A stretch of 64,000 nt of DNA from Paenibacillus sp. FSL R7-0273 (GTDB taxonomy: Bacteria > Bacillota > Bacilli > Paenibacillales > Paenibacillaceae). Position numbers and translations under genes: made by a program. Where the stretch lies: NCBI RefSeq assembly GCF_000758625.1, contig NZ_CP009283.1, positions 7,224,922 to 7,288,921 of the forward strand, written 5' to 3'. A model generated the notes under the pieces. That model was given only the letters and a program-made list of their open reading frames with translations, ran no database searches and had not been told where the DNA came from. Below are positions 23,743 to 35,324 of the stretch, piece after piece (the first letter of the stretch is position 1; every line of letters starts with the position of its first letter).

Positions 23743-24993
23743 TTATTCCTCCGGCTTCTCAAGAAGTTTTACAGTAGCCTGCTTCACTTCTCCGTTCCGG
23801 TAATAAGTGATCTTCAGCTCGTCACCGATCTTTGTCTGCTCATACAGATACTTGCGCAGGGACAGGGTGGAGGTAATCGGCTGATCGTTAAACCGTGTAA
23901 TGACATCGTTGAACTGGAGGCCTGCCTCCTCTGCCGGACCTACAGCATCGAGCACAACAACCCCTTCTTTGACTGAGGTAGGCAGATTAAGCTCCTTCAC
24001 CTGATCCTCAGCAAGCGGAACATAAGGATTGTTCAAATCGACAGAATACACGCCCAGGTAGGAACGGGATATTTTGCCCTTAGCTGCCAGCTCATCTGCG
24101 GTCTGGATTACATGGTTGGCCGGAATGGCGAACCCGAGTCCTTCCACGCCGGTATCGGAGATCTTCATCGTATTGATGCCAATCACCTTGCCGTCCAGAT
24201 CTACAAGCGCACCTCCGCTGTTGCCCTCGTTAATTGCGGCGTCAGTCTGGATGACCTCCTGCTCCCAGTCATACACCCCGTCCTGGTTCAGCGATACCGG
24301 AATGGTCCGCTGGGGATAGCTTATAATCCCGGAGGTCAGGCTATCCCCGAGTCCGAGCGGGTTGCCGATTGCAATCACAGTCTCCCCGAGCCGCAGCTTG
24401 GAGGAATCACCGATCTGGGCCACCGTAGTTACACCCTTAGCATCCATGGACAGCACGGCGATATCCGTAACCTTGTCTGCCCCTACCAGCGTAGCCTTGT
24501 GTGTCACACCGTCTACCGTTACTACTTCAAGCTTACCCGAGCCTTCAATGACATGGTTATTGGTAATAATAAAGGCCTTATCATCGTCTTTTTTATAGAT
24601 AACTCCCGATCCCAGTGCTGACTCGTCGAGAATATTAAGTTCCTCGTTATCTTCTTTATGATTAATAATGCTCACGACTGCCGGACTCGCAAGTGCAGCT
24701 GCCTGAATAATCCGGTCATACGGATCACCGCTGCTCGCTGTAACCTTCTGCCCTACCGGCGGCACGTAGGCCTCCCTCTCGGCGGTAAACGGTCCTGTAA
24801 CGAGACTGAACAGCAGTACGGCAACTACTGCACTGACTGCTGAGCTGATTACAGACACTTGCCATGTGGCCATAGTACGCCGGGATTTGTGCACCGTCCA
24901 TTTCCGGCTGGTAAGCACTTTGCTTTTCTCCAGCTCATTTCTTTTACGGCGCGGTACCTTGGTTGAATAGAAATCGTCATCGAACAATCCCAC
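23743..24993 (-). CDS. htrC: HtrA/DegP-like membrane-anchored serine protease (HtrC/YyxA position)
   Basis: 416 residues. A basic cytoplasmic N-terminus is followed by one membrane helix at about 47-68, so the protease domain is outside. The catalytic triad is visible: His in TNNHVIEG, Asp in KVTDIAVL and Ser in GNSGGAL. A PDZ domain covers about 315-410 (YLGVYSVDL, EGVVVLDAVGPAEEAGL). HtrA proteases degrade or refold damaged exported proteins. The gene follows walJ as in Bacillus, where this position is htrC (yyxA). The start at 24993 has GGGAGAGG. Confidence 0.9.
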   Translation of the reverse strand: MGLFDDDFYSTKVPRRKRNELEKSKVLTSRKWTVHKSRRTMATWQVSVISSAVSAVVAVLLFSLVTGPFTAEREAYVPPVGQKVTASSGDPYDRIIQAAALASPAVVSIINHKEDNEELNILDESALGSGVIYKKDDDKAFIITNNHVIEGSGKLEVVTVDGVTHKATLVGADKVTDIAVLSMDAKGVTTVAQIGDSSKLRLGETVIAIGNPLGLGDSLTSGIISYPQRTIPVSLNQDGVYDWEQEVIQTDAAINEGNSGGALVDLDGKVIGINTMKISDTGVEGLGFAIPANHVIQTADELAAKGKISRSYLGVYSVDLNNPYVPLAEDQVKELNLPTSVKEGVVVLDAVGPAEEAGLQFNDVITRFNDQPITSTLSLRKYLYEQTKIGDELKITYYRNGEVKQATVKLLEKPEE

Positions 24994-25219
24994 GGGTACA
25001 TCCTCTCCCCTCTATTGCTACTGCATTCAAGTCTGAACGCCAAGCAACCAGCCCCGAACCTCTCGCTTTCTCTTAGACTCCTCTGAGCACTAAAAGGTTT
25101 CACTTTATTCTATATACCGCCAAATCTGCAGTTTATAAGCGCCAGGGCCTCTGATTCTTGCAAATAACTACAAAAAGCACCGAGAGTCTCAGGAATATTT
25201 TGCAGCTTAACAGACTACA

Positions 25220-25249
25220 ATAATAGAAGTACTGCGTTAACGCCGTCAT
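25220..25249 (-). promoter_or_regulatory. candidate promoter upstream of htrC
   Basis: Minus strand ATGACG (25249-25244), 18-base spacer, TATTAT (25225-25220). The remaining 220 bases to the htrC start hold no other clear signal. Confidence 0.35.
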
Positions 25250-25370
25250 GTCAGTCTGCGCCTTATAATTGTACCATAAGTAGGCTTGCCGCCTGACTTT
25301 TTTCTCAGGCAATTTTCTTGAAATATTTTACTGAAATAATCTCTGCTCACCCGGAAAGGGAGGAAACGCT

Positions 25371-25577
25371 ATGGAATCTTTTTCAACCAGTATGGATCTG
25401 GTCCAGTTTATCGGTAAGCTTGGTGATTTGAAGGACGAACACTATCATATCCTGCTGGTGCAAAGCGCCTTAATTGAGCTCATGATAGAAAAGGGCTTAT
25501 TCTCGCGGCAGGAGCTTGACCGTAAAATGGCGGAGCTCGACCATCTTATGACTGGCTCACCTTATCCCATGGCGTAG
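25371..25577 (+). CDS. small conserved-looking protein, unknown function
   Basis: 68 residues, helical and acidic (QFIGKLGDLKDEHYHILL..., then ELDRKMAELDHLM). I do not recognise a family. The start is well supported: AAAGGGAGGAAAC lies seven bases before the ATG. The gene runs opposite to its neighbours and its last 32 bases overlap the 3' end of walJ on the other strand. It sits in the gap between htrC and walJ. Confidence 0.65.
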   Translation: MESFSTSMDLVQFIGKLGDLKDEHYHILLVQSALIELMIEKGLFSRQELDRKMAELDHLMTGSPYPMA

Positions 25578-26352
25578 GCCGGTCATAGTAGGTGTCGCAT
25601 AATTTAAATTCGCTGTCTTTATAAAAGCAGCCCCGGTCCTCCATTGCCCCGCGCACTGACATTCTCGCCAGGTCTATCATGTTATGGTCCAGGCTGAGAT
25701 GCGCCAGATACGTCCGTTTGGTCCGTCCGGTCAGAATCTCACTCAAGGCTGCCCCGGCTGCCTCATTGGACAGATGACCCATATCGCCGAGGATCCGCCG
25801 CTTCGTATTCCACGGGTAACGCCCCATCCGCAGCATCTCGATATCATGATTGGCCTCCAGTACCAGCACATCCGAGCCTTCGAGCGCCATTCTGACTTTA
25901 TCGCTGACATACCCGAGATCCGTCGCCACGCACAGCTTCTCATTACCGTCATAGAAGTTATACCCTACCGGCTCCGCTGCATCATGGGAGATTGCAAAGG
26001 ATTCTACTCTCATGCCGCCAAAGTCACGGTGCGTGCCGGTCTCCAGAATAATCCGGTTATGCTCGGCGATATTGCCGATTCCTTTTTCTATCGCTCCCCA
26101 GGTCTTGGTATTGGCGTAGATCGGCAGATCGTATTTACGCGCTACCGCCCCCAGCCCCTTTATATGATCGGAGTGCTCATGTGTAACTAAGATTCCGTCT
26201 ATATCCCTGCCTGTCAGCTCACGCATCGCCAGCAGCTCATCAATCCGCTTGGCACTGAACCCCGCGTCGATCATAAGTGTTGTTTCCCCGTTGCGTACCA
26301 CTGTCGCATTGCCGGTAGAACCGCTGGACAGCACTGTAAATGAAATTCCCAT
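25546..26352 (-). CDS. walJ: metallo-beta-lactamase-fold exonuclease WalJ/YycJ
   Basis: 268 residues. The metal motif THEHSDHIKG (HxHxDH) is at about residue 60 and the start MGISFTVLSSGSTGNATVV is characteristic of YycJ. Known relatives are 5'-3' DNA exonucleases linked to mismatch repair and to coordination of replication with cell-wall control. The ATG at 26352 follows GGGAG; the frame is open to 26451 but that extension would overlap walI. Last gene of the walRKHIJ operon. The final codons overlap the convergent 68-residue gene. Confidence 0.93.
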   Translation of the reverse strand: MGISFTVLSSGSTGNATVVRNGETTLMIDAGFSAKRIDELLAMRELTGRDIDGILVTHEHSDHIKGLGAVARKYDLPIYANTKTWGAIEKGIGNIAEHNRIILETGTHRDFGGMRVESFAISHDAAEPVGYNFYDGNEKLCVATDLGYVSDKVRMALEGSDVLVLEANHDIEMLRMGRYPWNTKRRILGDMGHLSNEAAGAALSEILTGRTKRTYLAHLSLDHNMIDLARMSVRGAMEDRGCFYKDSEFKLCDTYYDRPTPWDKVSQS

Positions 26353-26366
26353 CTCTCCTGCTCCCT

Positions 26367-27122
26367 CTACTCTGTTGTCTTCGGACTGATTATGTCCGCA
26401 CTGATGGCGTCTACGTAGTACGCACTGCCATCCTCCAGCCAGAACCTCCACATCGGCGAAGCCACCTGACTCTCGGAATTGAACAATTCCCCGTAATAGC
26501 CCAGCTCAATCTCCTTCACTACCGCATCCGCCGGAAAATACTTCTCTATCAGACTGCTTAGCGCCTGGGATGCAGGAAGCACCTTCTGCACATCACCTTT
26601 TCCGTCTTCGTCATCCGGTGCTGCGATAATCTCAATCTCCGGTGAGCGGTAGGCCACGATCTTCTGGTTGTTGTTAATCAGCTCCAGCCTTACCCGGAAC
26701 AAGGAGTACTTCTGGTCTACCAGCGGATGAAGGACGAACTTGCCGACCTCGCTCTCCTGGGCATCTAAACGGTAGTTCGCAATATCCGGGATCTGTCCCT
26801 GCAGCGCATTGCTGAGCTCAGAGAACGAAGAATACATCAGCCCGCTGTCTACCGGCTCTGTAAGCAGCACCGGCGGAGCAGTCTGCTCTTCACCGGAGTA
26901 GATGTAAGTGATATCAGGCAGCTGCGGCGTAGCCGCCGGAATCGGGCTGAGCACCCGGATACCCTTCTGCTCCATAACCGCCTGCGTCTCTGCCGAGAGG
27001 GAGGTAAAGTCCAGGCTGGCGCTGGCCTGATCGCGCAGATCCATCCACAGCTGGTAGCACAGCAGCAGATTCAATACCAGAAAGGCGAATATCAGCACAC
27101 TTTTTGCTCTGCCCCAGTCCAT
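26367..27122 (-). CDS. walI: WalK regulatory protein WalI (YycI)
   Basis: 251 residues. One N-terminal membrane helix (VLIFAFLVLNLLLCYQLW, about 9-27) anchors an extracytoplasmic YycH-like domain. WalI forms a complex with WalH and the histidine kinase WalK in the membrane and tunes WalK activity. Position between walH and walJ and the length agree with the family. An AGGGAGG site precedes the ATG. There are 14 bases to walJ and 41 to walH. Confidence 0.93.
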   Translation of the reverse strand: MDWGRAKSVLIFAFLVLNLLLCYQLWMDLRDQASASLDFTSLSAETQAVMEQKGIRVLSPIPAATPQLPDITYIYSGEEQTAPPVLLTEPVDSGLMYSSFSELSNALQGQIPDIANYRLDAQESEVGKFVLHPLVDQKYSLFRVRLELINNNQKIVAYRSPEIEIIAAPDDEDGKGDVQKVLPASQALSSLIEKYFPADAVVKEIELGYYGELFNSESQVASPMWRFWLEDGSAYYVDAISADIISPKTTE

Positions 27123-27163
27123 ACCTTCCCTCCTTAATGTTTCGCAAGACTCTATTATACTGC

Positions 27164-28441
27164 CTAGCTGATGGTAAGCACACTTCCATCATTTAGGGTT
27201 ACCCGCCATACCGGCGTAAGGCGCAGGGTATCCCTCTGCAATACCGGAATGTAAGCCGGGATGAGCTCCTTCACTGCGGAGCCTGAGCTGATCCGGGCCA
27301 GCTTGGCCTTTAGCTCCTCGCCTCCGGGAAGCTCTACGACCCGTTTTACGGCCTGCTCCTCCTTCATATACATCAGCGAGCGTTCATAGGAGGAGACCGT
27401 GCCCTGCTGCAGCTCCAGATTAATAACCCCATACTGCAGCTGCGGCCGGCTCATGATCGGATAAGAGCCGTAATACTGCTGGAAGGATACCACGCGCTCC
27501 TGCTTCTCCTCTTCCGTGGAAGCCAGCCGGTAGGTCCCGTTCCAGCCTCCGTGCTCATTAACAAACTCGACGGCCTCCAGGGCATCCTTGGCAGGCGTGC
27601 TCTCGCCGGCCGGCAGGGCCGCAGGGTCACTGTAGCTCATCCAGTTCAGCTCCTGATCCACCTGCAGGCTGCGCTTGCTGTCGGTGTAGATTTTGGAGCC
27701 GTCTTTTTCCGGAATGTACCGTGTACTTCCCGCGTCAAAGAAAAGATTGCTCTGCATCTGTTCAATGGTATACATTCCGGAGGGGATCTCCGCCTCAACG
27801 GCATCCAGCTTCTCCTCCGGCACATAGTAATCACCGTTGACTACCGTATACGGCGTCCAGTTCATACCGAAATCAACATGCTGCTGCACGTCCTGTACGG
27901 TAAGGTCCGCCTTGGCCGCTTCATACACAATGTCTCCTCTGGTGCTGAAAAAAACAGCATGCGCCTTGGAGTCATTTTTGACGTTATAAATCCAGACCCG
28001 GTCGATGCTCTCGCCCGCAAACAGCGAATCCGGTGACAGCTGCATCACCCGCTGCAGCAGGGTAACCGGGATGCCTGCCCCGAAGCTCAGCTCAATCCCG
28101 GCATTTTCGCTGCGGATTTTGTCCCAGTCAAAGTCCTCTACCGGGCGCCGCTGAAAGCTTTCGAAGCTCCGGCCCTTGAGCCGGTTAAAGATCAGATCAT
28201 AAAAGGTCGAGTCCGGATAGAACAGCGTGTGCCGGTCCCCGCCCATATGAATAATCATCCGGTCAGGATAGAGCAGGTTCTCAACCTTTTCCTCCGGGCC
28301 CATATTATCTGTTTTTACGTACAGGTTCTCAGACATTACCGCAGAATCGCTGCCCGGCAGCCGGTAGATCAGATAATAGCTTTCTACCAGGCTGCCGAGC
28401 ACCAGAATGCCCAGAATCCACGTTTTCAGCTTCTCCTTCAT
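27164..28441 (-). CDS. walH: WalK regulatory protein WalH (YycH)
   Basis: 425 residues, with an N-terminal membrane helix (ILGILVLGSLVESYYLIY) and a large outside domain of the YycH type. With WalI it restrains or adjusts the essential WalK kinase. Its start overlaps the walK stop by four bases, so translation is coupled. Confidence 0.93.
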   Translation of the reverse strand: MKEKLKTWILGILVLGSLVESYYLIYRLPGSDSAVMSENLYVKTDNMGPEEKVENLLYPDRMIIHMGGDRHTLFYPDSTFYDLIFNRLKGRSFESFQRRPVEDFDWDKIRSENAGIELSFGAGIPVTLLQRVMQLSPDSLFAGESIDRVWIYNVKNDSKAHAVFFSTRGDIVYEAAKADLTVQDVQQHVDFGMNWTPYTVVNGDYYVPEEKLDAVEAEIPSGMYTIEQMQSNLFFDAGSTRYIPEKDGSKIYTDSKRSLQVDQELNWMSYSDPAALPAGESTPAKDALEAVEFVNEHGGWNGTYRLASTEEEKQERVVSFQQYYGSYPIMSRPQLQYGVINLELQQGTVSSYERSLMYMKEEQAVKRVVELPGGEELKAKLARISSGSAVKELIPAYIPVLQRDTLRLTPVWRVTLNDGSVLTIS

Positions 28442-30279
28442 CCTTCACTCCCCCTTTGCTGATGCAGCAGAGGCAGCGTGAATGTCACTAATGAGCCCTC
28501 GTTAAGCTCCGACTGCAGGGAAATAGAGCCGCCATGCGCTTTGACAATTTCCCGGGCAATGGACAGCCCGAGACCCGTGCCGCCCATATTGCGTGAACGT
28601 GCCTTATCCACCCGGTAAAAGCGTTCAAAGATCCGCTCAATATCCTTCTTCGGAATCCCGATCCCGGAATCGCGGACGGAGACGGCCAGCATTCCGTCAT
28701 CAGTTTTGACGGCCTGCAGGGTGATTGTCCCGCCCTCCGGCGTATATTTCAGCGCATTGGAGACCAGATTGCCCAGCACCTGATCAATCTGATCACGGTC
28801 CAGCCAGGCTATGGCGACCTCTTTATGCACGATGGTGCTGATATGAATCCGCTTCTGGCGGATCTGGAAGGAGAAGCGGTCGGCAACATCCTCCAGCATC
28901 TCGGAAATATCGGTCTGCTGGATGCGCAGGCTGGACTCCTTGGAATCAAGCCGCGACAGGTGCAGCAGATCGGTGACAAGCCGGATCATCCGCTCTGTTT
29001 CATTGCGTATAACGCCGACGAACCGTACGGCCAGCTGCTGATCATCCAGCGCCCCGTCATCCAGTGCCTCAACATAGCTCTTGATCGTCGTTAGCGGGGT
29101 CCGCAGCTCATGCGAGACATTCGCTACGAACTCGCGCCGCGATTCCTCCAGATTCTCCTGCTCGGTAACATCCTGCAGTACGGCGATCGTTCCGGAAATT
29201 CCGCCGCCCTCGCGGCGGTGGATCGGGGTAAATGTCACCCGTACAATGTTCGGATCTCCGCCGCCCATCGGCGACAGATGAATTAATGCTGACTGGGCAT
29301 TGCCTTCAGCCAGTGAGCCTGTCTGCTCATGGTCCAGTCCCAGCAACTCGTCAAGCGGTGCGCCCTCCGGCAGCGGCCCTTCCGATCCCAGCATATCAGC
29401 GGCGCGGGTATTCATCAGGATCACCATACCGCTCTCGTCAGTAGCCACCACGCCGTCACTCATATTAGTCAGAATAGAGGCAAGCTTCTCCTTCTCCTCC
29501 TCATTCTGCGACAAGGCTTCCTTTAACCGGCCTGTCATATAATTAAAGGCCTGGCTCAGCTGGCCGATTTCATCATTGCCGAATTCAGGCATCTTGCGGT
29601 TGAACTTGCCTTCGGCAAGCGCAGTGGCATGCCGGGTCATCTCTTTGATCGGCTGGGTAATCGTATGGGCCAGAATGACGCATAATACCGCCGTCAGCGC
29701 CAGGGCAAGCAGCAGCCCCGAAAGAAATACGCTGTTAATCCGGCTCATCGTGGCATAGAGGTCCTTCATATCAGCCGCAATATAGATGGCTCCAACGACC
29801 TTGTCACCGGAGAGCACAGGCTTCGCCACTACCTTCTTGCGCACATTGTCATCGGCAATAATATATTCCTCGTTGTCACTGATACCCTGAAGCGCACGGC
29901 TGACCACGGTCTGGGTATTGCGCTGTCCGACATAATCATTCTGTGAGGGAACAGAGGTTGTAATGATCTTGCCGCTGGCATCCAGCACCTGAATTTCGGC
30001 ACCGTTGATGTACAGGTTGTTGACCATGCCGCGCAGGCTCTCTACTGCCGTCTCTTCATCTGCCGTTCCGGTTTCACTGCCAAGCTTGTCCGCAGTCAGG
30101 ATAGACAGCATCTCAGCCCGTGCCTTCAGATCCTTAGTGAAATTCTCGGTCAGGGAATTCTTCATCGAGCTGACAAAATAAACCCCGATCAGCTGCATCG
30201 CCACCAGAATCAGCAGAACATAAATGATGGTCAGCCTGGCCTGAATTGTCCGGAAAAAGGACAGCCCTCTCTTCATCAC
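28438..30279 (-). CDS. walK: essential cell-wall sensor histidine kinase WalK
   Basis: 613 residues. Two membrane helices (about 14-34 and 184-205) flank an extracellular Cache/PAS-like sensor. Then come HAMP, a PAS domain (about 265-370) and HisKA with the phosphoacceptor in [13 protein letters not shown]. The ATPase domain has N box [17 protein letters not shown]1 RDSGIGIP and G2 [10 protein letters not shown]. WalK controls autolysins and wall metabolism through WalR. It overlaps walR and walH by four bases each. Confidence 0.96.
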   Translation of the reverse strand: MMKRGLSFFRTIQARLTIIYVLLILVAMQLIGVYFVSSMKNSLTENFTKDLKARAEMLSILTADKLGSETGTADEETAVESLRGMVNNLYINGAEIQVLDASGKIITTSVPSQNDYVGQRNTQTVVSRALQGISDNEEYIIADDNVRKKVVAKPVLSGDKVVGAIYIAADMKDLYATMSRINSVFLSGLLLALALTAVLCVILAHTITQPIKEMTRHATALAEGKFNRKMPEFGNDEIGQLSQAFNYMTGRLKEALSQNEEEKEKLASILTNMSDGVVATDESGMVILMNTRAADMLGSEGPLPEGAPLDELLGLDHEQTGSLAEGNAQSALIHLSPMGGGDPNIVRVTFTPIHRREGGGISGTIAVLQDVTEQENLEESRREFVANVSHELRTPLTTIKSYVEALDDGALDDQQLAVRFVGVIRNETERMIRLVTDLLHLSRLDSKESSLRIQQTDISEMLEDVADRFSFQIRQKRIHISTIVHKEVAIAWLDRDQIDQVLGNLVSNALKYTPEGGTITLQAVKTDDGMLAVSVRDSGIGIPKKDIERIFERFYRVDKARSRNMGGTGLGLSIAREIVKAHGGSISLQSELNEGSLVTFTLPLLHQQRGSEG

Positions 30280-31007
30280 AGGACCCCGCTTTTGGGACTA
30301 TGCATCAAATAGCCGAGCCCCCGCCGGGTAAAGATATATTCCGGCTTGCTTGGATTCTCCTCAATTTTCTCTCTCAGGCGCCGGATCGTAACATCCACGG
30401 TCCGCACATCACCGAAATATTCAAATCCCCATACTGCCTGCAGCAGATGCTCCCGTGTCATCACCTTGCCGGCGTGGCGGATCATATAATAGAGCAGCTC
30501 ATACTCACGGTGGGTCAGGTCCAGCGGTTCACCGTCCTTATAGACCATGTACATATCCGTATCGACGAACAGCCCGAAATGCTGCACGCCCTGCTTGCTC
30601 TCAGCCGCCTCATTCAGCGTTCCTGCATTAGCCGGCTTATGCTGGCGGCGCATCTGCGCCTTGACTCTGGCCAGCAGCTCACGTGTGCTGAAGGGCTTGG
30701 TCACATAATCATCCGCACCCAGCTCCAGACCCAGCACCTTATCGATCTCCCCGTCCTTGGCGGTCAGCATAATAATCGGAATATCGAGATGCGCCTGGCG
30801 CACCTCGCGGCATACATCCATTCCGTCCTTGCCGGGAAGCATCAGATCGAGCAGCATCAGATCAGGCCGTTTGGATAGTGCCAGCTCCACTGCACTGTTG
30901 CCGTCAAAAGCGCAGATTACCTCGTAGCCTTCTTTTTCAAGATTGAATTTTAAAATATCAGCAATAGGCTGTTCATCATCAACTACCAGAATCGTTCCCA
31001 TCTGCAT
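30276..31007 (-). CDS. walR: essential response regulator WalR (OmpR family)
   Basis: 243 residues. Receiver domain with [15 protein letters not shown], phosphoacceptor in [11 protein letters not shown] and the conserved KPF. A C-terminal winged helix ends in [23 protein letters not shown], the OmpR/PhoB DNA-binding form. It activates genes for autolysins and peptidoglycan turnover. AAAGGTG lies 11 bases before the ATG; a second ATG two codons later is also possible. First gene of the wal operon. Confidence 0.96.
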   Translation of the reverse strand: MQMGTILVVDDEQPIADILKFNLEKEGYEVICAFDGNSAVELALSKRPDLMLLDLMLPGKDGMDVCREVRQAHLDIPIIMLTAKDGEIDKVLGLELGADDYVTKPFSTRELLARVKAQMRRQHKPANAGTLNEAAESKQGVQHFGLFVDTDMYMVYKDGEPLDLTHREYELLYYMIRHAGKVMTREHLLQAVWGFEYFGDVRTVDVTIRRLREKIEENPSKPEYIFTRRGLGYLMHSPKSGVL

Positions 31008-31101
31008 ATGCTCAGCTTCACCTTTCTCGCCATACTTTTCATTGATTCCTTTATTTTAACATACCTGTCCTGGCGCCACATCCTACTTCAGGTAAATATA
31101 A

Positions 31102-31128
31102 AGCCGCCCGAAACGGCTTCGGACGGCT
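31102..31128 (-). terminator. hairpin after the M23 peptidase gene
   Basis: AGCCGCCCGAA (31102-31112) pairs with TTCGGACGGCT (31118-31128) with a G-U pair. On the minus strand TTTATATTT follows, so termination is probable but not ideal. Confidence 0.6.
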
Positions 31129-31144
31129 GGATAGAAGGAATGAA

Positions 31145-32692
31145 TTATTTCAGGTATTTCAACGGATTAACTGCTGTACCATTCTTGCGGATTTCAAAAT
31201 GCAGGTGGGTTCCGGTCGAACGCCCCGTGTTGCCCATAATCCCGATTTTGCCGCCCTGCTCAAGTCGCTGTCCCGCAGATACCGAGATACTGCGCAGATG
31301 GCCGTAATAGGTTACGTACCCGTTCTTGTGATCTACAATTACGACATTGCCGTATCCGCTCTGCACACCTGCAAAGGTTACAGTTCCGGCATCAGCCGCT
31401 TTGATCGTACGGTTACCGGATACAAGGTCGATCCCTTTATGGGCACGCCCCCACCGCTCTCCGAAGCTGCTGGATAACGTTGCACCGCTGACCGGCCAGG
31501 CAAACATCCCTGTTCCCTCACCGACAACCTTGGTTCCCTGATAGACGACCTCCGGCAGCGATGCCTGCAGCACCGTCTGTCCCAGCCACTCTTCTTTGAC
31601 AACCAGGCCGTTCTCCTTCGTCAGCCGGTACTGCATCTCCTTAAGCCCGGTTTGGCCTGGACGCACAACCTTCCGCTTCCCGGCAACCAGCTGATCGCTT
31701 GTACGCACGATAACCTCAGGCTCGGTAACCACCTGCTCTGTTACCTGCTCAACGGTTACAACGGTAAGCTCGGGCTGCGGTACCGTCAGCTGCAGCTCAT
31801 CCCCGATCTGCAAAGTGAGCTCTTTTACCGCAGGGTTATTACGGAAAATATCAGCCTGCGTAATACTGAACCGCTTGGCAATTCCGGAAACCGTATCGCC
31901 TTCCTGTACGGTATAGACCAGCGGCTCTTCCTTGCCTTCAGTCAGCGCCTTAACGGCTTCGTCCACTGTCAGCACCTTGTTCGGATCAGCCTTGACCGGA
32001 ACGATAGTCACGTCCTCCTCAATGGAGGCTGAATCTGCCTGCCCCGCATTGGTCGGGGCTGCTGTCTTGCTGGTGGCTGCCGTTCTCTTCAGCTGTGCGC
32101 CTGCCGGCTCTGCTGCCTCCGGCAGATAATGAGCCTTAACGCCCTGCAGTACGGCACTTGCCGTCTCCTGGTCTTTCACAATCCCGATAGACTTGCCGTC
32201 CACAGTCAATTGTACGCCAACGGCATAAGCCTTGAGCATGCCGTCCAGCTTGTCCAGTGTAGCTGCACTATCCACTTCAGGCTTATAAGCCTGCTCCTCT
32301 TCGGTAGTGATGCCCTCTGTCTGCAGCACCATTACGGAATCAGGATACTTGGTTTGGTATTCCTCACGCTTCTGATCGAACAGCTGGTTCAGCTCAGATT
32401 GCTGGCTGATCTTTCCGATTTCCTCGCCCTTTACCATGACCTTGTAATAAGTTACTGTATTTGCGGTTACATACTTCTTCTCCGCCCCGATCAGGAAGGC
32501 GGACAGCAGCACCAGTCCGGCAGATGCCGCAATCCAGGAACGCCGTAATCTGCGCGGCTTCGGTTCCTGATGAAAGACATTAGCTTCGCCGGTGGCACGG
32601 ATGCCCTGTTGACTCTCTGCTCCGGATACTGCGGATGTCTTATCGCTGCCCCGCAGCTTCCCCATCCGGCGCATGAACTTAAATCCATTCAT
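31145..32692 (-). CDS. membrane-anchored M23 peptidoglycan hydrolase with LysM and G5 domains
   Basis: 515 residues. A single membrane helix (about 52-72) places the rest outside. A LysM domain (YTVQEGDTVSGIAKRF, about 265-310) binds peptidoglycan and a G5 domain (about 312-390) follows. The C-terminal M23 LytM-type domain has the zinc motifs HKGIDL and HLHFEI and YYGHL. It should cut peptide cross-bridges of the wall. The ATG at 32692 follows AAAGGGAG; the upstream in-frame start at 32743 does not. It lies directly upstream of walR in the direction of transcription, and wall hydrolases are typical WalR targets, though no clear WalR box was found here. Confidence 0.88.
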   Translation of the reverse strand: MNGFKFMRRMGKLRGSDKTSAVSGAESQQGIRATGEANVFHQEPKPRRLRRSWIAASAGLVLLSAFLIGAEKKYVTANTVTYYKVMVKGEEIGKISQQSELNQLFDQKREEYQTKYPDSVMVLQTEGITTEEEQAYKPEVDSAATLDKLDGMLKAYAVGVQLTVDGKSIGIVKDQETASAVLQGVKAHYLPEAAEPAGAQLKRTAATSKTAAPTNAGQADSASIEEDVTIVPVKADPNKVLTVDEAVKALTEGKEEPLVYTVQEGDTVSGIAKRFSITQADIFRNNPAVKELTLQIGDELQLTVPQPELTVVTVEQVTEQVVTEPEVIVRTSDQLVAGKRKVVRPGQTGLKEMQYRLTKENGLVVKEEWLGQTVLQASLPEVVYQGTKVVGEGTGMFAWPVSGATLSSSFGERWGRAHKGIDLVSGNRTIKAADAGTVTFAGVQSGYGNVVIVDHKNGYVTYYGHLRSISVSAGQRLEQGGKIGIMGNTGRSTGTHLHFEIRKNGTAVNPLKYLK

Positions 32693-32948
32693 GAAACTCT
32701 CCCTTTCAATCCGCCCGTTCAGTCCGCTTCTAGAAGCGGTCAAGCTTGTTATGCGACCCCTTTTATATATTCTGCTGCATCCAGTTCTCTATTTGTACGT
32801 TAGTGTGAATGATCGTTGTTGTTGGTTATAAATAATGCCGTGAAACTTAATCATTTTGTCCCTAAAAAGGTTACAAAAAATTAACCCCTTCTAGTCCTTT
32901 TTTACTGTACCATAGCCGGGAGAAAAATTTCAACTTTGTGTACATGGC

Positions 32949-32974
32949 AAAACCCGCCTTTATCGCGGGTTTTT
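32949..32974. terminator. terminator between the 212-residue protein gene and the M23 gene
   Basis: AACCCGC pairs with GCGGGTT around a 7-base loop, flanked by A and T runs on both sides. On the minus strand it ends the transcript of the gene at 33033-33665. Confidence 0.8.
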
Positions 32975-33032
32975 ATCGATATTATGCGGTTTAAACAGGT
33001 CTGCTGTGTCCAAAAAGTGACAATTTTTGATA

Positions 33033-33665
33033 TTATGGATTGCCGGCAGGATCCGGTGTAAGCATTTTCATTAGCAGCTCATATTCATCCTGATTTACGT
33101 ATTTGGCAATAACCTCCTGTATTTCCTTAACCTCTGTTTCCGTTAAACCATCCTCCATAGCTGTAGAGATCGACTGCATCTCCTCCTGCGGAAGCTTAGT
33201 CATCAAAATATTAAAGATGCCCACCTTATCCTCTTCCGGTATGTTATCCTTCATCTCACTCATGTCACCGGGTGTCATTACAAGCTGCCCGTCCAAATTG
33301 CCTGTATCAGTATCCTCTTCAGCTGCCGGCTGTCCCATAACAGCTAATGCATCCTCAGGCACTTTCTCCTCTACCGGCTTGTCACTGTCTGGAGCAGGAG
33401 TACCTTCCTTGTTCTCTTTGTCGCTATCTGCAGCAGGCTCCTTAGTCTGGCCTGCGGTACTGCCCGGGTCAGTCTTTGCGTTCATTCCGGTCAGACTTTT
33501 GACGAACCCGCCGATGCCCGGCGCCGGGCTGTCCAGCTTAATATCAAAGCTTGCCAGAACAGACTGAATATAGGTGTTCACTACATAGGCAGTGGTCAAT
33601 ACCGACAATGCACTGGCCAGGACAACGATCAGGCACACACCGGTTGCATATTTAACGATTTTCAT
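33033..33665 (-). CDS. membrane-anchored acidic protein, unknown function
   Basis: About 210 residues. An N-terminal hydrophobic helix (ATGVCLIVVLASALSVLTTAYVV) anchors an outside part with a long low-complexity stretch rich in D, E, P, T and K (about 65-130). The last ~65 residues are helical (LTETEVKEIQEVIAKYVNQDEYELLMKML) and may form a small domain. I know of no function. The ATG at 33665 sits 8 bases after AGGGGAG; an ATG two codons earlier is too close to it. It is monocistronic with its own terminator, between purA and the M23 gene. Confidence 0.7.
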   Translation of the reverse strand: MKIVKYATGVCLIVVLASALSVLTTAYVVNTYIQSVLASFDIKLDSPAPGIGGFVKSLTGMNAKTDPGSTAGQTKEPAADSDKENKEGTPAPDSDKPVEEKVPEDALAVMGQPAAEEDTDTGNLDGQLVMTPGDMSEMKDNIPEEDKVGIFNILMTKLPQEEMQSISTAMEDGLTETEVKEIQEVIAKYVNQDEYELLMKMLTPDPAGNP

Positions 33666-33837
33666 CTTCATCTCTCCCCTTGCACTCTCTCACTTCCAGT
33701 ATTGACCATAAAATGCGGGGAGAAACATGAAATGTATAGCCGGGAAGGATTAATTGGCCGAAAAAGGGCATACCAAACAGCCCAGCAAAGCGGGGCCCCG
33801 GTAGGTCTATTCATTCCTGATATTTAAAAAACATATC

Positions 33838-33863
33838 AAAAAAGACCCCCGCAGGGGTCCTTT
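33838..33863 (-). terminator. terminator after purA
   Basis: GACCCC (33844-33849) pairs with GGGGTC (33854-33859). Six T follow on the minus strand. Confidence 0.8.
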
Positions 33864-33884
33864 AATGGTAAACGTAAACAGCTA

Positions 33885-35315
<1,431 letters not shown>

Positions 35316-35324
35316 TTAAAGTCA

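Noticed and set aside
32700..32948. WalR box or c-di-AMP riboswitch before the M23 gene
   Set aside because: A TGTAAC half site is present but there is no second half at the required spacing, and no ydaO-type pairing was seen.
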